Below are positions 14,826-24,086 of a stretch of DNA of 64,000 bases, piece by piece. Below the pieces are notes generated by a model that was not told where the DNA came from, ran no database searches, and saw nothing but the letters and a program-made list of their open reading frames with translations. Numbering within the stretch: the stretch's first letter is position 1; each line of letters starts with the position of its first letter. The translations under genes were made by a program, and so were the position numbers. Origin of the DNA: Bacteroidaceae bacterium (lineage in GTDB: Bacteria > Bacteroidota > Bacteroidia > Bacteroidales > Muribaculaceae); the NCBI GenBank assembly GCA_021768245.1, contig JAETNO010000017.1:1-64000 (forward strand), in the 5' to 3' direction.

Positions 14826-16397
14826 TTAATTTGAGTAGCCTGGGTTCTGACCGAGAGTTGACACAAACTGCTTAGGAATACAGTATAGGTTACGATGAGC
14901 GGATACATTCGCACCTGCAGCATTGCCGCCTTTCCATGACCAGTTGTAGTCAGAGCCTGCGAACTTGCCGAAGCGGATGAGGTCGCTGCGACGGTGACCT
15001 TCCCAATAGAGTTCACACATGCGTTCCTTAAGAATGTTTTCCTTTGTAAGGGATCCTATATTTGTAAGGCCTGCACGCTTGCGCACGCGGTTCATCATTT
15101 CAAGTCCGTTGCAGTTCTGCGCGCCGTTCAGCTCACATTCGGCGAGCATCAAATAGGTGTCAGCGAGACGGAAGAGGGGATAGTCAGTAGGATTGAAAAC
15201 CGTGTTACAATATGGAATTTTATTTCCATCTTTGTCATAGCCGTTGTTTTCGTTCAGATAGTCGTTCTCGGGAGTATAGACAAACTTGATGCACATATAG
15301 CCTTGCTTCTGGTTGGCGAGGTTCTGAATATCTTCAGTGTATTCACCTTCATATATAAGACGACGTTTATCGTTTGAGGCAAGAGCTTGTGAGAGTTCCT
15401 GACGGACACGCGGACCGGCCCACCCCGAAACAGCTACACCAAGGTCGGCGAGCAGTTTGGAATCACCACGGTAGCTACCTCCGGAGATATATGTCGTGCC
15501 GCCGTAGGTGGTGAGAGTGGTGCCATCCTGGGGAATCGCCCAAAGGATTTCTCCGTTGCCGACATATTTGTCGTTGGTAGCACAGAAGAGATATTTGTAG
15601 GTTTCTGCGAGGTCGTCGATGGTCTCACGGATTTTATTGCAGGCATCAGCACATTCCTGCCAGCGGGCTTTGCCGGTGTAGACCTCGGAGTTGAGGTAGA
15701 GCTTGGCAAGGAGCATATAGCCTGCCTCGCGTGAAACTCGACCGTATACCTGACGGGCTGCGGGTACAAGCGAGGGGATTGCATCGGCAAGGTCAGCTAC
15801 AACGGCGTCGAAAAGTTCTTCGCGGCTATAGGTTGGAGGCGTATTGCCTACGACGTCGTTTTCGGTCGACCATGGGCCTTTGCCGAAGATGTCAATCATG
15901 TGGTAGTAGGAGAGGGCTCGGATTGTGCGGGCTTCTGCTGCGAGAGTCTTGGCGCTGAGGTCGCCTTCGGCTGGAAGAAGGTTGCCGTGAGCATTGAGGT
16001 CGCGCAGGAACTGGTTGGAGATGGCAATCTGATAGTTGAAGCGCGAGAAACATTCAAAAAGCCAGTGGTTGTCGGCTGACCAAGTGGAGAACACTAGTTC
16101 GCTGATGCCTCCATCGTCCCAATTGGAGCCGATAAGAGTTTCGTCAGTAGCGAGTTCCTGAAGGTTCCAGTACTGGCGGGAGTAGACACCGGCACCGCCA
16201 TCCTCAACATCTATGCCTCCCTCGAACACAAGACCGCCGTAGACACCTGCGAGTTCGCTGTAGAGTTCCTCGGGTGTCGTGATTTCTGTTTTGGTCGTCG
16301 GATTCTCGGGGTCGACGTTCAAGTCGTCGACGCACGCCACAAAAGCCGGAGAAGCAAGCGCGATAGCTCCGAGAACTATATAATTTGATAGTTTCAT
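14826..16397 (-). CDS. susD: SusD/RagB-family nutrient-binding lipoprotein
   Basis: A 523-residue SusD-family protein. The lipobox AFVAC precedes VDDLNVDPENP, the usual surface-export stretch. The body has the family's helical TPR-like features (YHMIDIFGKGPW; YLMLAECELN; NRVRKRAGL) and the C-terminal LYWEGHRRSDLIRFGKF signature. SusD caps the SusC transporter from outside and delivers glycan to it. It follows susC by 35 nt. The gene symbol denotes the family, not a proven starch specificity. Confidence 0.93.
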   Translation of the reverse strand: MKLSNYIVLGAIALASPAFVACVDDLNVDPENPTTKTEITTPEELYSELAGVYGGLVFEGGIDVEDGGAGVYSRQYWNLQELATDETLIGSNWDDGGISELVFSTWSADNHWLFECFSRFNYQIAISNQFLRDLNAHGNLLPAEGDLSAKTLAAEARTIRALSYYHMIDIFGKGPWSTENDVVGNTPPTYSREELFDAVVADLADAIPSLVPAARQVYGRVSREAGYMLLAKLYLNSEVYTGKARWQECADACNKIRETIDDLAETYKYLFCATNDKYVGNGEILWAIPQDGTTLTTYGGTTYISGGSYRGDSKLLADLGVAVSGWAGPRVRQELSQALASNDKRRLIYEGEYTEDIQNLANQKQGYMCIKFVYTPENDYLNENNGYDKDGNKIPYCNTVFNPTDYPLFRLADTYLMLAECELNGAQNCNGLEMMNRVRKRAGLTNIGSLTKENILKERMCELYWEGHRRSDLIRFGKFAGSDYNWSWKGGNAAGANVSAHRNLYCIPKQFVSTLGQNPGYSN

Positions 16398-16432
16398 ATT
16401 AATTCTGCTTTATTATTAAAGTGATGAATCGT

Positions 16433-19400
16433 TTAGAATGAAGCCACGAGGCCGAAGGAGAATGTCAACGGATGGGGGTATACACCTTTGTCCACGCCTG
16501 AGAAGATTTCGGGGTCGAGACCCTTGTACTTGGTGATTACGAAAGGATTCTGGCATGCACCGTAGAGGCGGAGGCGTAGATTGTTGTTGAGAAGATTGTC
16601 CCAGGTATATCCCACAGTGATGTTGTCGCAACGCAGGAAGGAAGCGTTTTGGACAAAGTGGGAACTCATCATGGTCTGAGTCGAGGACTCGTTGAAGAGG
16701 AAAGTGTCGGACAGAAGATTTGAAAGGGGAAGTTTATTGTTAACACCTTTCACTGATTTCTGAGCCTGAGTGTCGTTGTAGACCCAGTTGCCTACATTGG
16801 CGCGGAGTGTTATACCGAAATCCCAGTTCTTGTAGTTGACTGTGTTGCTCCAGTTCATGGTCACTTTCGGGTCACGGCTATGATAGAGGATTCTATCGGC
16901 ATCCGAGATTTCACCGTCGCCGTTCTGGTCGACGAATACTCCGTCAAGAGGATTGCCGTTTGCGTCATAGACCTGTTCATAGACATAGAAACTGAAAGCG
17001 GGTTTCCCTACCTGGTGAATCTGGATTTTGTTTCCGGTTCCTGCTGAGATTGATTCTCCAGCCATTGTATCGGCTCCGTCAGCAAGACGGGTTATCTTGT
17101 TCTTGTTCCAGGCGATGTTGAATGAAGAGGTCCAGCGAACAGTCTTGTTGACAATCGGGCGCGCGGTGATATTGAATTCGAGACCGGTATTCTCAAGGTC
17201 GCCGAGGTTGACGTTGCCTGCATTGGAGAGGTTGGAGCCTGCAGGATAGGGAGAGCGAGTGAGAAGGTCCTTGGTCTTACGCTTATAGAAGTCGATGCTG
17301 CCGAGGATGCGGTTGTTGAGGAAACCGAAGTCAATACCGGCGTTCCATGTATGGGTTTCCTCCCATTTAATGTTGGTGTTGTAAGCACCCGGATAGAGTG
17401 GATATGTACCGTTGCCGTTACCGGTGATTGAAGGATAGACTGCGCCACCGCCTGTCCACTGGTTGTAGACGGGGAGATAGGGGAAGTAGTCGTCGCCAAG
17501 GTCCTGCTGACCGGTGACACCGTAGCCTGCACGGAGCTTCAGTTCGTTCATATAGCCGCGTGCGCTTTCCATGAAACTTTCCTCAAGAAGTTTCCAGCCA
17601 AGGGCTACAGATGGGAAGGTACCCCAACGGTGGTCTTTTGAGAAGCGCGATGTACCGTCACGACGAACAGTAGCTGTGAATAGATACTTGTCGAGGAAAG
17701 TGAAGTTTGCACGACCGAAGAACGACACGAGCTGATGGGGGTGAATAGTGATTCCGGTAGGATTGGCCTGAGTGCCGAGATATTTTTCATTAGCGGGGTC
17801 CACCACTTGATAAACGCGGTTGTATTCACGCTTTTTGTTGTGGAACTTCTGCCATGAATAACCGGCTGTCACATCGAGGGTCGATTTGATGTCCTCGAAA
17901 TAGCGATTGTAGTTTAGATAGAAGTCAAGAAGAAGGTTGACGCGGGTTTGGAATTCATATTTACGGTCAACGCCGCCATCTTTGATGGTCTTCAAGGTAC
18001 CGTTGTCCAGCACCTGATAGCCTCCGTTCCAGGCGGCAGGAGTGTTGACGAAAGGATTGGAATAGTTTTCGCCGTGCTGGTAGTCATAGCCGAGGTTGAG
18101 ATTGGCTCGGAGGTCGGTGAGGAAGGGCATCTTAAGGTCGAGCTGAAGATTGCCGACAGACTGATAAGCTTTGCCTTTCGAAATTTTTGCTTCATTGTCG
18201 GCTACAGGGTTGAGGGGGGCGTCGGTTGAGTTGATTGTCGAGCCTGCGGCATCAGGGCCAGCAAGGAGACCATCGTTGACATATGAGGTATAGTAACCGA
18301 AGAGTGGTGAACCGTTCGGATCCTTAATCGGGAGGGTGGGGTTCATTGCAGATGCGGCTGCGAGTGTGTTAGCACCGTAGCTATTGGTGACATATGCACC
18401 TTTAAGGTTGGCGTTTACGGAGAGAAGGTCATTGAAGAACTTCGGAGTGAGGTTGATGGATGCGGTGACGCGGTCCATGCTGGTATTCTTTATAATACCG
18501 TTGTTGTCGGTATAAGCGACAGCCACTCGGTAGGGGAGCCATTTGTAGGTGCCACCTACGCTAAGGCTATAGTCGGATGAGAAGGTTGTGCGGGTGAGTG
18601 CTTTCTGCCAGTCGGTATCATAGTTGCCGAGTTGAGTTGACTGGGCTGATCCTTCGCCGTATTCGTTGAGGATGAAATTGCGGAATTCGCCGGCACTCAT
18701 CATGTCGAGATACTTGCGGGTGGTGTTGACATAGCCGTTCATGGTGAAAGTAACCTGAGGAGTGCCTTTCGCGCCGGCCTTAGTTGTGATGATGATTACA
18801 CCGTTTGATGCACGGCTACCGTAGATAGCTGTTGCCGAGGCATCTTTGAGGATGGTCATAGACTCGACGTTTTCAGGAGATACAAGGGCGAGGGGGTTGG
18901 ATGAACCGACGATACCCTTGGTGTCCATAGGCACACCGTCAATCACGATAAGGGGGGCGTTGGATGCCGCGAGCGATGCACCACCACGAATCTGGATATC
19001 ACCGCCTTGTGAGGGGTCACCAGAAGTGGTGACGACAACACCCGGTGACGCTCCGACGAGGAGGTCCTGAGCGGAAGTAGCGAGTCCGGCTTCGATTTCG
19101 GATGGCTTGATGGTTGCTACGGACCCGGTGGCGTCGGATTTTTTTACCGTACCGTAGCCGATAGCCACGACTTCACCGAGGAGCACTGAGTTTTCGGCCA
19201 TGGTGACGTTGATTTCGGTGCGGTTGTTGATTGCTATTTCCTGAGTGTCATAGCCGACATAGGAAAAGACGAGGGTACCGTCAGCGGGAGCTGAGATGGT
19301 ATACTGACCGTCGAAGTCTGTTGCGGTTCCGAGCGTTTGGCCCTTGACCAGTACACTTGCGCCGATCAGAGGTTCGCCCTCTTTGTCAATCACTGTGCCT

Positions 19401-19501
19401 TTCACCGTGATTGTTTGCGCTAAAGCGGGAAAAGCGACACAGATGGCCATGAAAGCCAGGAGATACGCTTTCCGAGTCATTTGAAAACAAATGTTCTTCA
19501 T
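16433..19501 (-). CDS. susC: SusC/RagA-family TonB-dependent outer-membrane transporter
   Basis: A 1022-residue SusC-family porin. A signal peptide (about 1-29, cut after PALAQ) is followed by a carboxypeptidase-regulatory-like domain (TVKGTVIDKEGEPLIGA), the plug with VVAIGYGTVKKSDATG, and a 22-strand barrel ending in LTFSFGLVASF. It imports oligosaccharides with energy from TonB-ExbB-ExbD; such a set lies nearby at 22897-24896. It is the first gene of the susCDEF operon and has a strong promoter about 350 nt upstream. An internal ATG seven codons in could also serve as start without losing the signal peptide. Substrate unknown. Confidence 0.94.
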   Translation of the reverse strand: MKNICFQMTRKAYLLAFMAICVAFPALAQTITVKGTVIDKEGEPLIGASVLVKGQTLGTATDFDGQYTISAPADGTLVFSYVGYDTQEIAINNRTEINVTMAENSVLLGEVVAIGYGTVKKSDATGSVATIKPSEIEAGLATSAQDLLVGASPGVVVTTSGDPSQGGDIQIRGGASLAASNAPLIVIDGVPMDTKGIVGSSNPLALVSPENVESMTILKDASATAIYGSRASNGVIIITTKAGAKGTPQVTFTMNGYVNTTRKYLDMMSAGEFRNFILNEYGEGSAQSTQLGNYDTDWQKALTRTTFSSDYSLSVGGTYKWLPYRVAVAYTDNNGIIKNTSMDRVTASINLTPKFFNDLLSVNANLKGAYVTNSYGANTLAAASAMNPTLPIKDPNGSPLFGYYTSYVNDGLLAGPDAAGSTINSTDAPLNPVADNEAKISKGKAYQSVGNLQLDLKMPFLTDLRANLNLGYDYQHGENYSNPFVNTPAAWNGGYQVLDNGTLKTIKDGGVDRKYEFQTRVNLLLDFYLNYNRYFEDIKSTLDVTAGYSWQKFHNKKREYNRVYQVVDPANEKYLGTQANPTGITIHPHQLVSFFGRANFTFLDKYLFTATVRRDGTSRFSKDHRWGTFPSVALGWKLLEESFMESARGYMNELKLRAGYGVTGQQDLGDDYFPYLPVYNQWTGGGAVYPSITGNGNGTYPLYPGAYNTNIKWEETHTWNAGIDFGFLNNRILGSIDFYKRKTKDLLTRSPYPAGSNLSNAGNVNLGDLENTGLEFNITARPIVNKTVRWTSSFNIAWNKNKITRLADGADTMAGESISAGTGNKIQIHQVGKPAFSFYVYEQVYDANGNPLDGVFVDQNGDGEISDADRILYHSRDPKVTMNWSNTVNYKNWDFGITLRANVGNWVYNDTQAQKSVKGVNNKLPLSNLLSDTFLFNESSTQTMMSSHFVQNASFLRCDNITVGYTWDNLLNNNLRLRLYGACQNPFVITKYKGLDPEIFSGVDKGVYPHPLTFSFGLVASF

Positions 19502-19800
19502 GCACGAAAGTTTTTGAAAATTTAGTAAATATGATTAATCTCTAATTTGCTATATAATATAAGGTGGTCGGCCCTTGTCAGGCAGGAGGGCTTCGGGAGG
19601 GATGACTAAAATGTAGGCTGGGGAATGAAAGGAAGGGCGCAACTTAAGATTTCGTTGAAACGCTCGGGGAGGCGGATGGTGTCTCTAAGGTAAGAAGCAA
19701 ATTTCCGGCATGCGGACAGACGCGTGAACACGTGGGCAGCCAAGGGCTAATCCCTACAATAAAATTTCAAGTATGATTCCTTTATTTCAATCTCTCTCTA
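19502..19800 (-). other. Long untranslated leader of susC
   Basis: About 300 nt without a credible gene between the susC start and the hairpins at 19803-19851. With the promoter at 19857-19888 it would form most of a leader of about 350 nt. I see no open frame, known riboswitch or repeat in it. Confidence 0.5.
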
Positions 19801-19802
19801 CA

Positions 19803-19851
19803 TTTTCGGGCGGCTTGGCAGCCGCCCGAAAACAGTGATATCACTGTTTTC
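19803..19851 (-). promoter_or_regulatory. Overlapping hairpins at the start of the susC leader
   Basis: A GC-rich stem with perfect 13-bp arms (19803-19815 and 19820-19832, loop TGGC) overlaps by five bases a perfect 24-bp palindrome (19828-19851). The shared GAAAA can pair with TTTTC on either side, so the two folds exclude each other. On the minus strand they lie just after the predicted transcription start. They may control elongation into susC or end the ygjP transcript coming from upstream. No T tract follows either. Confidence 0.55.
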
Positions 19852-19856
19852 GGCAA

Positions 19857-19888
19857 CAAATATAAAACTTTATTTTCGTTTATTCAAA
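19857..19888 (-). promoter_or_regulatory. Promoter of the susCDEF operon
   Basis: On the minus strand TTTG (19888-19885), exactly 20 nt, then TATATTTG (19864-19857): a full match to the Bacteroidota consensus. The start of transcription is expected near 19850. Confidence 0.7.
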
Positions 19889-19931
19889 CTTTTTTAGTGA
19901 AAATAACACATAATCTATTAACGAAACACTT

Positions 19932-20690
19932 TTAGCGGTCAAGCGGCCACCGGTAGTTGCGCAGGAGAGTGCGCAGATGAGCTTCGCGTCCGCGGCAATA
20001 GATATTGCAGAGAGCATGAAACTCCGGGGTATGGCCGGGTTCGGTCAGGTGGGCGAGTTCGTGGCAGATTATATAGTCGCGCAGCTCGTCGGTGAGAAAG
20101 ACACACATGTAGGATAGCTTTATGCGCCTCTCGGCGGGGAAGCAGAGCCCGAGCGTGGTCTTGCCGTGGCTTATCTCCCAGGTGTCGACCCTAAGTCCGA
20201 AGCGCTGTGAGATTTTGCGGGCGCGCGGGATGAGGATTTTAGGGGCGAGGTGGCGGGCTACGGCGCGGAGGCAGGAGTCGATATGTTTCTGCACTTCCGG
20301 CGACTCTACGGGATGGAAGGGCGGGGTCTCTATGATGAATGACAGGCCGGCCTCGGGCGATGCTGGGCGGAGCCTCACTATATTGTTGGCCGTTTTGACG
20401 GTGGAGGCTGAGGATTCATCGACGGAGGCGTTGCCGACGGTGATGAAGACGCTGACTCCACCGTCGAAACGCAGGCGGGTGTTGGCGGTGAAGCGCGGGC
20501 GCGGGCGTATGTGTTCGAAGTCGGCGCGGTGTTTCTCGATAGTTTCAGCTATCTGGCTTCGGGAGAGCCCGGCAGGGATGTTGACGCGCAGCTCTCCGTT
20601 GACCCATCTTGCCGACAGTTTGGAGGAGTCGGGGCGTTCGACCACGCTAATATGGCCGAGGGTTGGGTGGGAGATGCTGTAGGTGCTCAT
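19932..20690 (-). CDS. YgjP-like metallopeptidase (M48/DUF45)
   Basis: A 252-residue protein when started at 20690. This start overlaps the nadK stop as ATGA; the longer frame to 20714 would overlap by 28 nt. Near the C-terminus CHELAHLTEPGHTPEFH carries the zinc motif HExxH (HELAH at 210-214) with a downstream His. The family (YgjP/WLM, DUF45, SprT-like) is thought to be cytoplasmic metalloproteases. It is translationally coupled to nadK. The substrate is unknown. Confidence 0.85.
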   Translation of the reverse strand: MSTYSISHPTLGHISVVERPDSSKLSARWVNGELRVNIPAGLSRSQIAETIEKHRADFEHIRPRPRFTANTRLRFDGGVSVFITVGNASVDESSASTVKTANNIVRLRPASPEAGLSFIIETPPFHPVESPEVQKHIDSCLRAVARHLAPKILIPRARKISQRFGLRVDTWEISHGKTTLGLCFPAERRIKLSYMCVFLTDELRDYIICHELAHLTEPGHTPEFHALCNIYCRGREAHLRTLLRNYRWPLDR

Positions 20691-21577
20691 TCGTCGCGTT
20701 TTGATATGCCCCAAAGGAGTTTGGCGCGCAGGGTATCGACAAAGTTATGGTCAGTGGTGTGGACGACTTTCGTGACGAAAGGCGCACGGCGCAGACGTAG
20801 CTTGACGTCAATCGGAAGGATTAGCGAGCGGCCGTCAAGGGTGACGCGGTAGGTGTCGGTGCGCGATTCGACGGAGATGTCGATAACATGGCTGTCGGCA
20901 ACCACGAGCGGGCGCATGGTCAGCGAATGGGGGGCGATGGGCGAGAGCACCCAGCAGGGGGCGGTGGGTTGCACAATCGGGCCTCCGACCGATAGATTGT
21001 AGGCCGTGGAGCCGGTGGGGGTGCTGACGATAAGTCCGTCGCCCTGATAGGAGGCTACTGGCATGCCGTCAAGGAAGGTGTTGACGGTTATCATCGAGGC
21101 GGTGTCCTGACGGAGTATGGCGATTTCGTTGAGCGCGAATCCCCAGCCGGAGATTCCGGCCTTTACTTTCCCACCGATGCCTTTCCCTTCAAGCAGTGAG
21201 CGCGACTCAACGGAGTAGTCGCCACGCATGAGGGCGTCAATCATCGCCGGAGCGTCGTCGATGGAGTGCTCGGCAAGAAATCCGAGATGGCCTGTGTTGA
21301 ACCCTATTATGGGTATTTCCTTTTCGCCCACGCGCCGGGCAGTGCGGAGGAAGGTGCCGTCGCCACCTATGCTTATGCAGAAGTCAGCCGAGAAGTCCTC
21401 GTCGTCGAACACGTCGTCGGCGGGGAGGGCATCTCCTGTCAGGCGCGACATGGCTTCGAAAAAGTGACGGTCGACACAGGTGAAGATTCCACGTGCTGAA
21501 AGGAAGTCCATCAAGGCTGATATGTGGGGGAGGTCTTCAGGGCTCTGACGGCGTTTGCCGAATATGGCTATCTTCAT
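20687..21577 (-). CDS. nadK: NAD kinase
   Basis: A 296-residue ATP-NAD kinase that makes NADP. The diagnostic GGDGTFLRTAR motif lies at residues 71-81, and the C-terminal domain has STPTGSTAYNLSVGGP. Length and motifs are normal. It lies 55 nt after the ACT-like gene and overlaps the YgjP gene by four bases, so the three probably share a transcript. Confidence 0.96.
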   Translation of the reverse strand: MKIAIFGKRRQSPEDLPHISALMDFLSARGIFTCVDRHFFEAMSRLTGDALPADDVFDDEDFSADFCISIGGDGTFLRTARRVGEKEIPIIGFNTGHLGFLAEHSIDDAPAMIDALMRGDYSVESRSLLEGKGIGGKVKAGISGWGFALNEIAILRQDTASMITVNTFLDGMPVASYQGDGLIVSTPTGSTAYNLSVGGPIVQPTAPCWVLSPIAPHSLTMRPLVVADSHVIDISVESRTDTYRVTLDGRSLILPIDVKLRLRRAPFVTKVVHTTDHNFVDTLRAKLLWGISKRDE

Positions 21578-21632
21578 TGTCGTGTGAGTGATGATAACTG
21601 GCGGTTTATTAATGATATGCTGGGGAGAGCGC

Positions 21633-22019
21633 TTACAGCCCGAGGTAGCGCATCAGCTCGTCGTAGCGCGACTGCATCAGGGATTCGTCGGAAGGGATGG
21701 TTTCTGCGGTGTCAATGACCTCGTAGCCGTAGCGTTCGAGCGAACGGGCCACCGACTCGGGATTGCGGTGGCTGACCCGGAGTTCGGCCACTATACGGTT
21801 GTCGAAGCTATCGGTGTCGGCAGTCACATTGAGGTTGAGCAGATGGGCATCGCAGTCCTCCACGGCGCGGGCGATGCGCGATGCGCTGTAGTCGCCGCGC
21901 CTGCATGCCACCATAAGCATTGAGCTTTCGCCGACCGGAGGGAAGAGGCGTTCGAGCGTTGAGGCCGGGTCGGCGGGGAGGGTGACGTTTTGGACGGATG
22001 TGTAGTCTTTTCGGGGCAA
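21633..22019 (-). CDS. Stand-alone ACT-like domain protein (128 aa)
   Basis: A 128-residue protein resembling only the C-terminal part of the CBS-domain (AcuB-like) proteins that sit beside nadK in many Bacteroidota. Shared traits are a beta-alpha-beta ACT-like pattern (SMLMVACRRGDYSASRIARAVE, read as a rule in two pieces) and a tail ending SRYDELMRYLGL. The usual pair of CBS domains is missing; the 5' side shows no remnant up to pdxJ (132 nt). So it is either a natural short form or a truncated descendant. ACT domains often sense amino acids or other small ligands. Role unknown; the assignment rests on recalled similarity. Confidence 0.55.
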   Translation of the reverse strand: MPRKDYTSVQNVTLPADPASTLERLFPPVGESSMLMVACRRGDYSASRIARAVEDCDAHLLNLNVTADTDSFDNRIVAELRVSHRNPESVARSLERYGYEVIDTAETIPSDESLMQSRYDELMRYLGL

Positions 22020-22047
22020 AATATTTCTGTTATTTAGTTTTTCTGAC

Positions 22048-22055
22048 TAATTTTG
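22048..22055 (+). promoter_or_regulatory. -7 box upstream of pdxJ
   Basis: TAATTTTG fits TAnnTTTG. A weak TTTC-type -33 region lies about 20 nt upstream. The predicted leader is about 90 nt. Confidence 0.4.
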
Positions 22056-22151
22056 CAGTCGAAAATCGTCGGATACGGCCACAAAATTACAAATAATCAT
22101 TTATATAATGAACCTCCGAATCCGACAAAAAGATTTCAGAGAGAATAAAAA

Positions 22152-22865
22152 ATGACAAATCTCAGCGTAAACATCAATAAAATAGCCACCCTGCGCAATG
22201 CACGCGGGGAGAATGTGCCCGATTTGCTCAAGGTGGCTGCTGATTGCGAGGCTTTTGGTGCCGACGGAATCACCGTGCATCCGCGTCCCGACGAGCGCCA
22301 CATACGCCGCGACGATGTCTATCGCCTGCGACCCTTAGTGAAAACGGAATTCAACATCGAGGGCTATCCCTCGCCGGAGTTCCTTGACCTTGTGCTTCAG
22401 GTGAAGCCCGAGCAGGTGACACTCGTGCCCGACGCTCCCGATGCCCTTACTTCGAGCGCGGGATGGAATGTGGGTGAGCACATGGCTTTCCTGACTTCTG
22501 TTGTCGACCGCCTGAGGGATGCCGGCATCCGATCCTCGATTTTTGTGGGGACTGATACCGACAATATACTGCTTGCAGCCAAGACGGGCGCTGACCGTGT
22601 GGAGCTGTATACGAAGCCCTATGCCGACCTCTATCCCAAATCGCCGGAAGAGGCTGTGGCTCCTTTCGTGGAGGCTGCCCACGCGGCTTTCTCGGCGGGT
22701 CTCGGTGTCAATGCCGGTCACGACCTGAGTCTCGTGAACCTCGAATATTTCCATCGCAACATTCCCCGTCTCAGCGAAGTCTCAATCGGACACGCATTGA
22801 TTTGCGATGCTCTCTATCTGGGGCTGGAAAAAGCAATCCATGACTACAAACTCTGCTTACAATAA
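22152..22865 (+). CDS. pdxJ: Pyridoxine 5'-phosphate synthase
   Basis: A 237-residue PdxJ that joins 3-amino-2-oxopropyl phosphate and deoxyxylulose 5-phosphate to pyridoxine 5'-phosphate. The N-terminal LSVNINKIATLRNARG, ITVHPRPDERHI, QVTLVPD and the C-terminal GLGVNAGHDLSLVNL and EVSIGHALI are family signatures. It is a complete TIM barrel. exbB begins 31 nt downstream; the order pdxJ-exbB-exbD-tonB is typical of Bacteroidota. Confidence 0.96.
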   Translation: MTNLSVNINKIATLRNARGENVPDLLKVAADCEAFGADGITVHPRPDERHIRRDDVYRLRPLVKTEFNIEGYPSPEFLDLVLQVKPEQVTLVPDAPDALTSSAGWNVGEHMAFLTSVVDRLRDAGIRSSIFVGTDTDNILLAAKTGADRVELYTKPYADLYPKSPEEAVAPFVEAAHAAFSAGLGVNAGHDLSLVNLEYFHRNIPRLSEVSIGHALICDALYLGLEKAIHDYKLCLQ

Positions 22866-22896
22866 TCTAATTCAGACAAGCTAAAGATTAAATCAT

Positions 22897-23604
22897 ATGT
22901 TTCAACAGGAATTTGTCGACACTGTGGCTACGGCCGCTGTCAGCTACAACGAAGCCGTGAGCGAACAGGCTCAGGCCATGGCGCAGGAACTCTCCGTGTG
23001 GGATCTCACCATGCGCGGGGGATGGATTATGATTCCGCTGGCAATCCTGTCGATTGTGTGTATATATATATTTGTGGAGCGTTGTCTCGCACTGCGTCGC
23101 GCGCAGAAAGATGACAGCTCGTTCATGGAACGCATACGCGATTATATCCATGAGGGAGAAATCGAAAGCGCGCGCCGTCTGTGCGCCAAGACCGATACTC
23201 CCTATGCACGTCTCATAGCAAAGGGCATAAGCCGCATCGGACGCCCGATGAATGATGTGCTGGTGACCATCGAAAATACCGGCAATATTGAAATCGCCAC
23301 GCTTGAGAAGGGGCTCCCCTGGCTTGCGACAACGGCTGCAGGCGGCCCGATGATAGGTTTCCTCGGGACTGTCATCGGTATGGTGCAGGCTTTCTACAAT
23401 CTGGCGTCAGCCGGTTCGAGCGCGAATATCGCGGTGCTTGCCGACGGCATCTATGCCGCGCTTGTCACCACTGTGGCCGGTCTGATAGTGGGCATTATAG
23501 CCCTCTTCGCCTACAACTATCTTGTGGCGCGTATCAATAAGGTGATGAACGCTCTCGAGGCCAAGACGATGGAGTTCATGGACCTGCTTAACGAGCCTGC
23601 CTGA
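22897..23604 (+). CDS. exbB: ExbB/TolQ-type proton channel protein
   Basis: A 235-residue inner-membrane protein of the MotA/TolQ/ExbB family. Transmembrane segments are seen near residues 43-64, 150-172 (LATTAAGGPMIGFLGTVIGM region) and 188-212 (AALVTTVAGLIVGIIALFAY). The conserved GLPWLATTAAGGPMIGFLGT block is the family core. With ExbD it uses the proton gradient to drive a TonB protein, which in turn powers transporters such as the SusC here. Thirty-two nt separate it from exbD. Confidence 0.93.
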   Translation: MFQQEFVDTVATAAVSYNEAVSEQAQAMAQELSVWDLTMRGGWIMIPLAILSIVCIYIFVERCLALRRAQKDDSSFMERIRDYIHEGEIESARRLCAKTDTPYARLIAKGISRIGRPMNDVLVTIENTGNIEIATLEKGLPWLATTAAGGPMIGFLGTVIGMVQAFYNLASAGSSANIAVLADGIYAALVTTVAGLIVGIIALFAYNYLVARINKVMNALEAKTMEFMDLLNEPA

Positions 23605-23636
23605 CGGGATGATTGTCAATCATATATTAGATTCTT

Positions 23637-24074
23637 ATGGCTCTTAAACGACAAAACACGATGATGGCGGCTTTCTCCATGGCTTCCATGACGGATGTCA
23701 TATTCCTGCTGCTCATCTTCTTTATGGTCACATCGACATTCGTCTTTCCTACCGCCCTTGAGGTCAATCTCCCTGAAAGTTCGAAGCAGACTGCCCTTAA
23801 GCCCTCGACGAGAGTTTATATCGATAAGGAAGGTGCGATTTATGCCACAGCCGACGAGAGCGAGCCGGCTGCGATGAGCCTTGATTCGCTGCTCGCTTTT
23901 CTGCAGTCACAGGCGTTGAAGGCGGACGGCGGAGATAACTTCATTGCTGTCTATGCGGATGAGGAGGTGACTTATGGCACTCTCGTTAAAGTCCTTGACC
24001 TCGGCGCGCAAAACAACTTGAAAATGGTGCTTGCCACAAAGCCGACTCCGGCTTCGGCAAAGCCAGCCCAATAA
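23637..24074 (+). CDS. exbD: ExbD/TolR-type protein
   Basis: A 145-residue protein with one N-terminal transmembrane helix (MTDVIFLLLIFFMVTSTF, residues about 18-35) holding the proton-carrying Asp in MTDVIF, followed by a periplasmic domain. It is partner of the ExbB upstream and the TonB-like protein 12 nt downstream. Confidence 0.93.
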   Translation: MALKRQNTMMAAFSMASMTDVIFLLLIFFMVTSTFVFPTALEVNLPESSKQTALKPSTRVYIDKEGAIYATADESEPAAMSLDSLLAFLQSQALKADGGDNFIAVYADEEVTYGTLVKVLDLGAQNNLKMVLATKPTPASAKPAQ

Positions 24075-24086
24075 TTCATCCCTGAG

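Noticed and set aside
10319..19501. A single pectin utilisation locus joining GH28 and susCDEF
   Set aside because: The genes converge and are separated by strong terminators; SusE/SusF-type modules are better known for glucans. Common use of pectin is possible but not supported.
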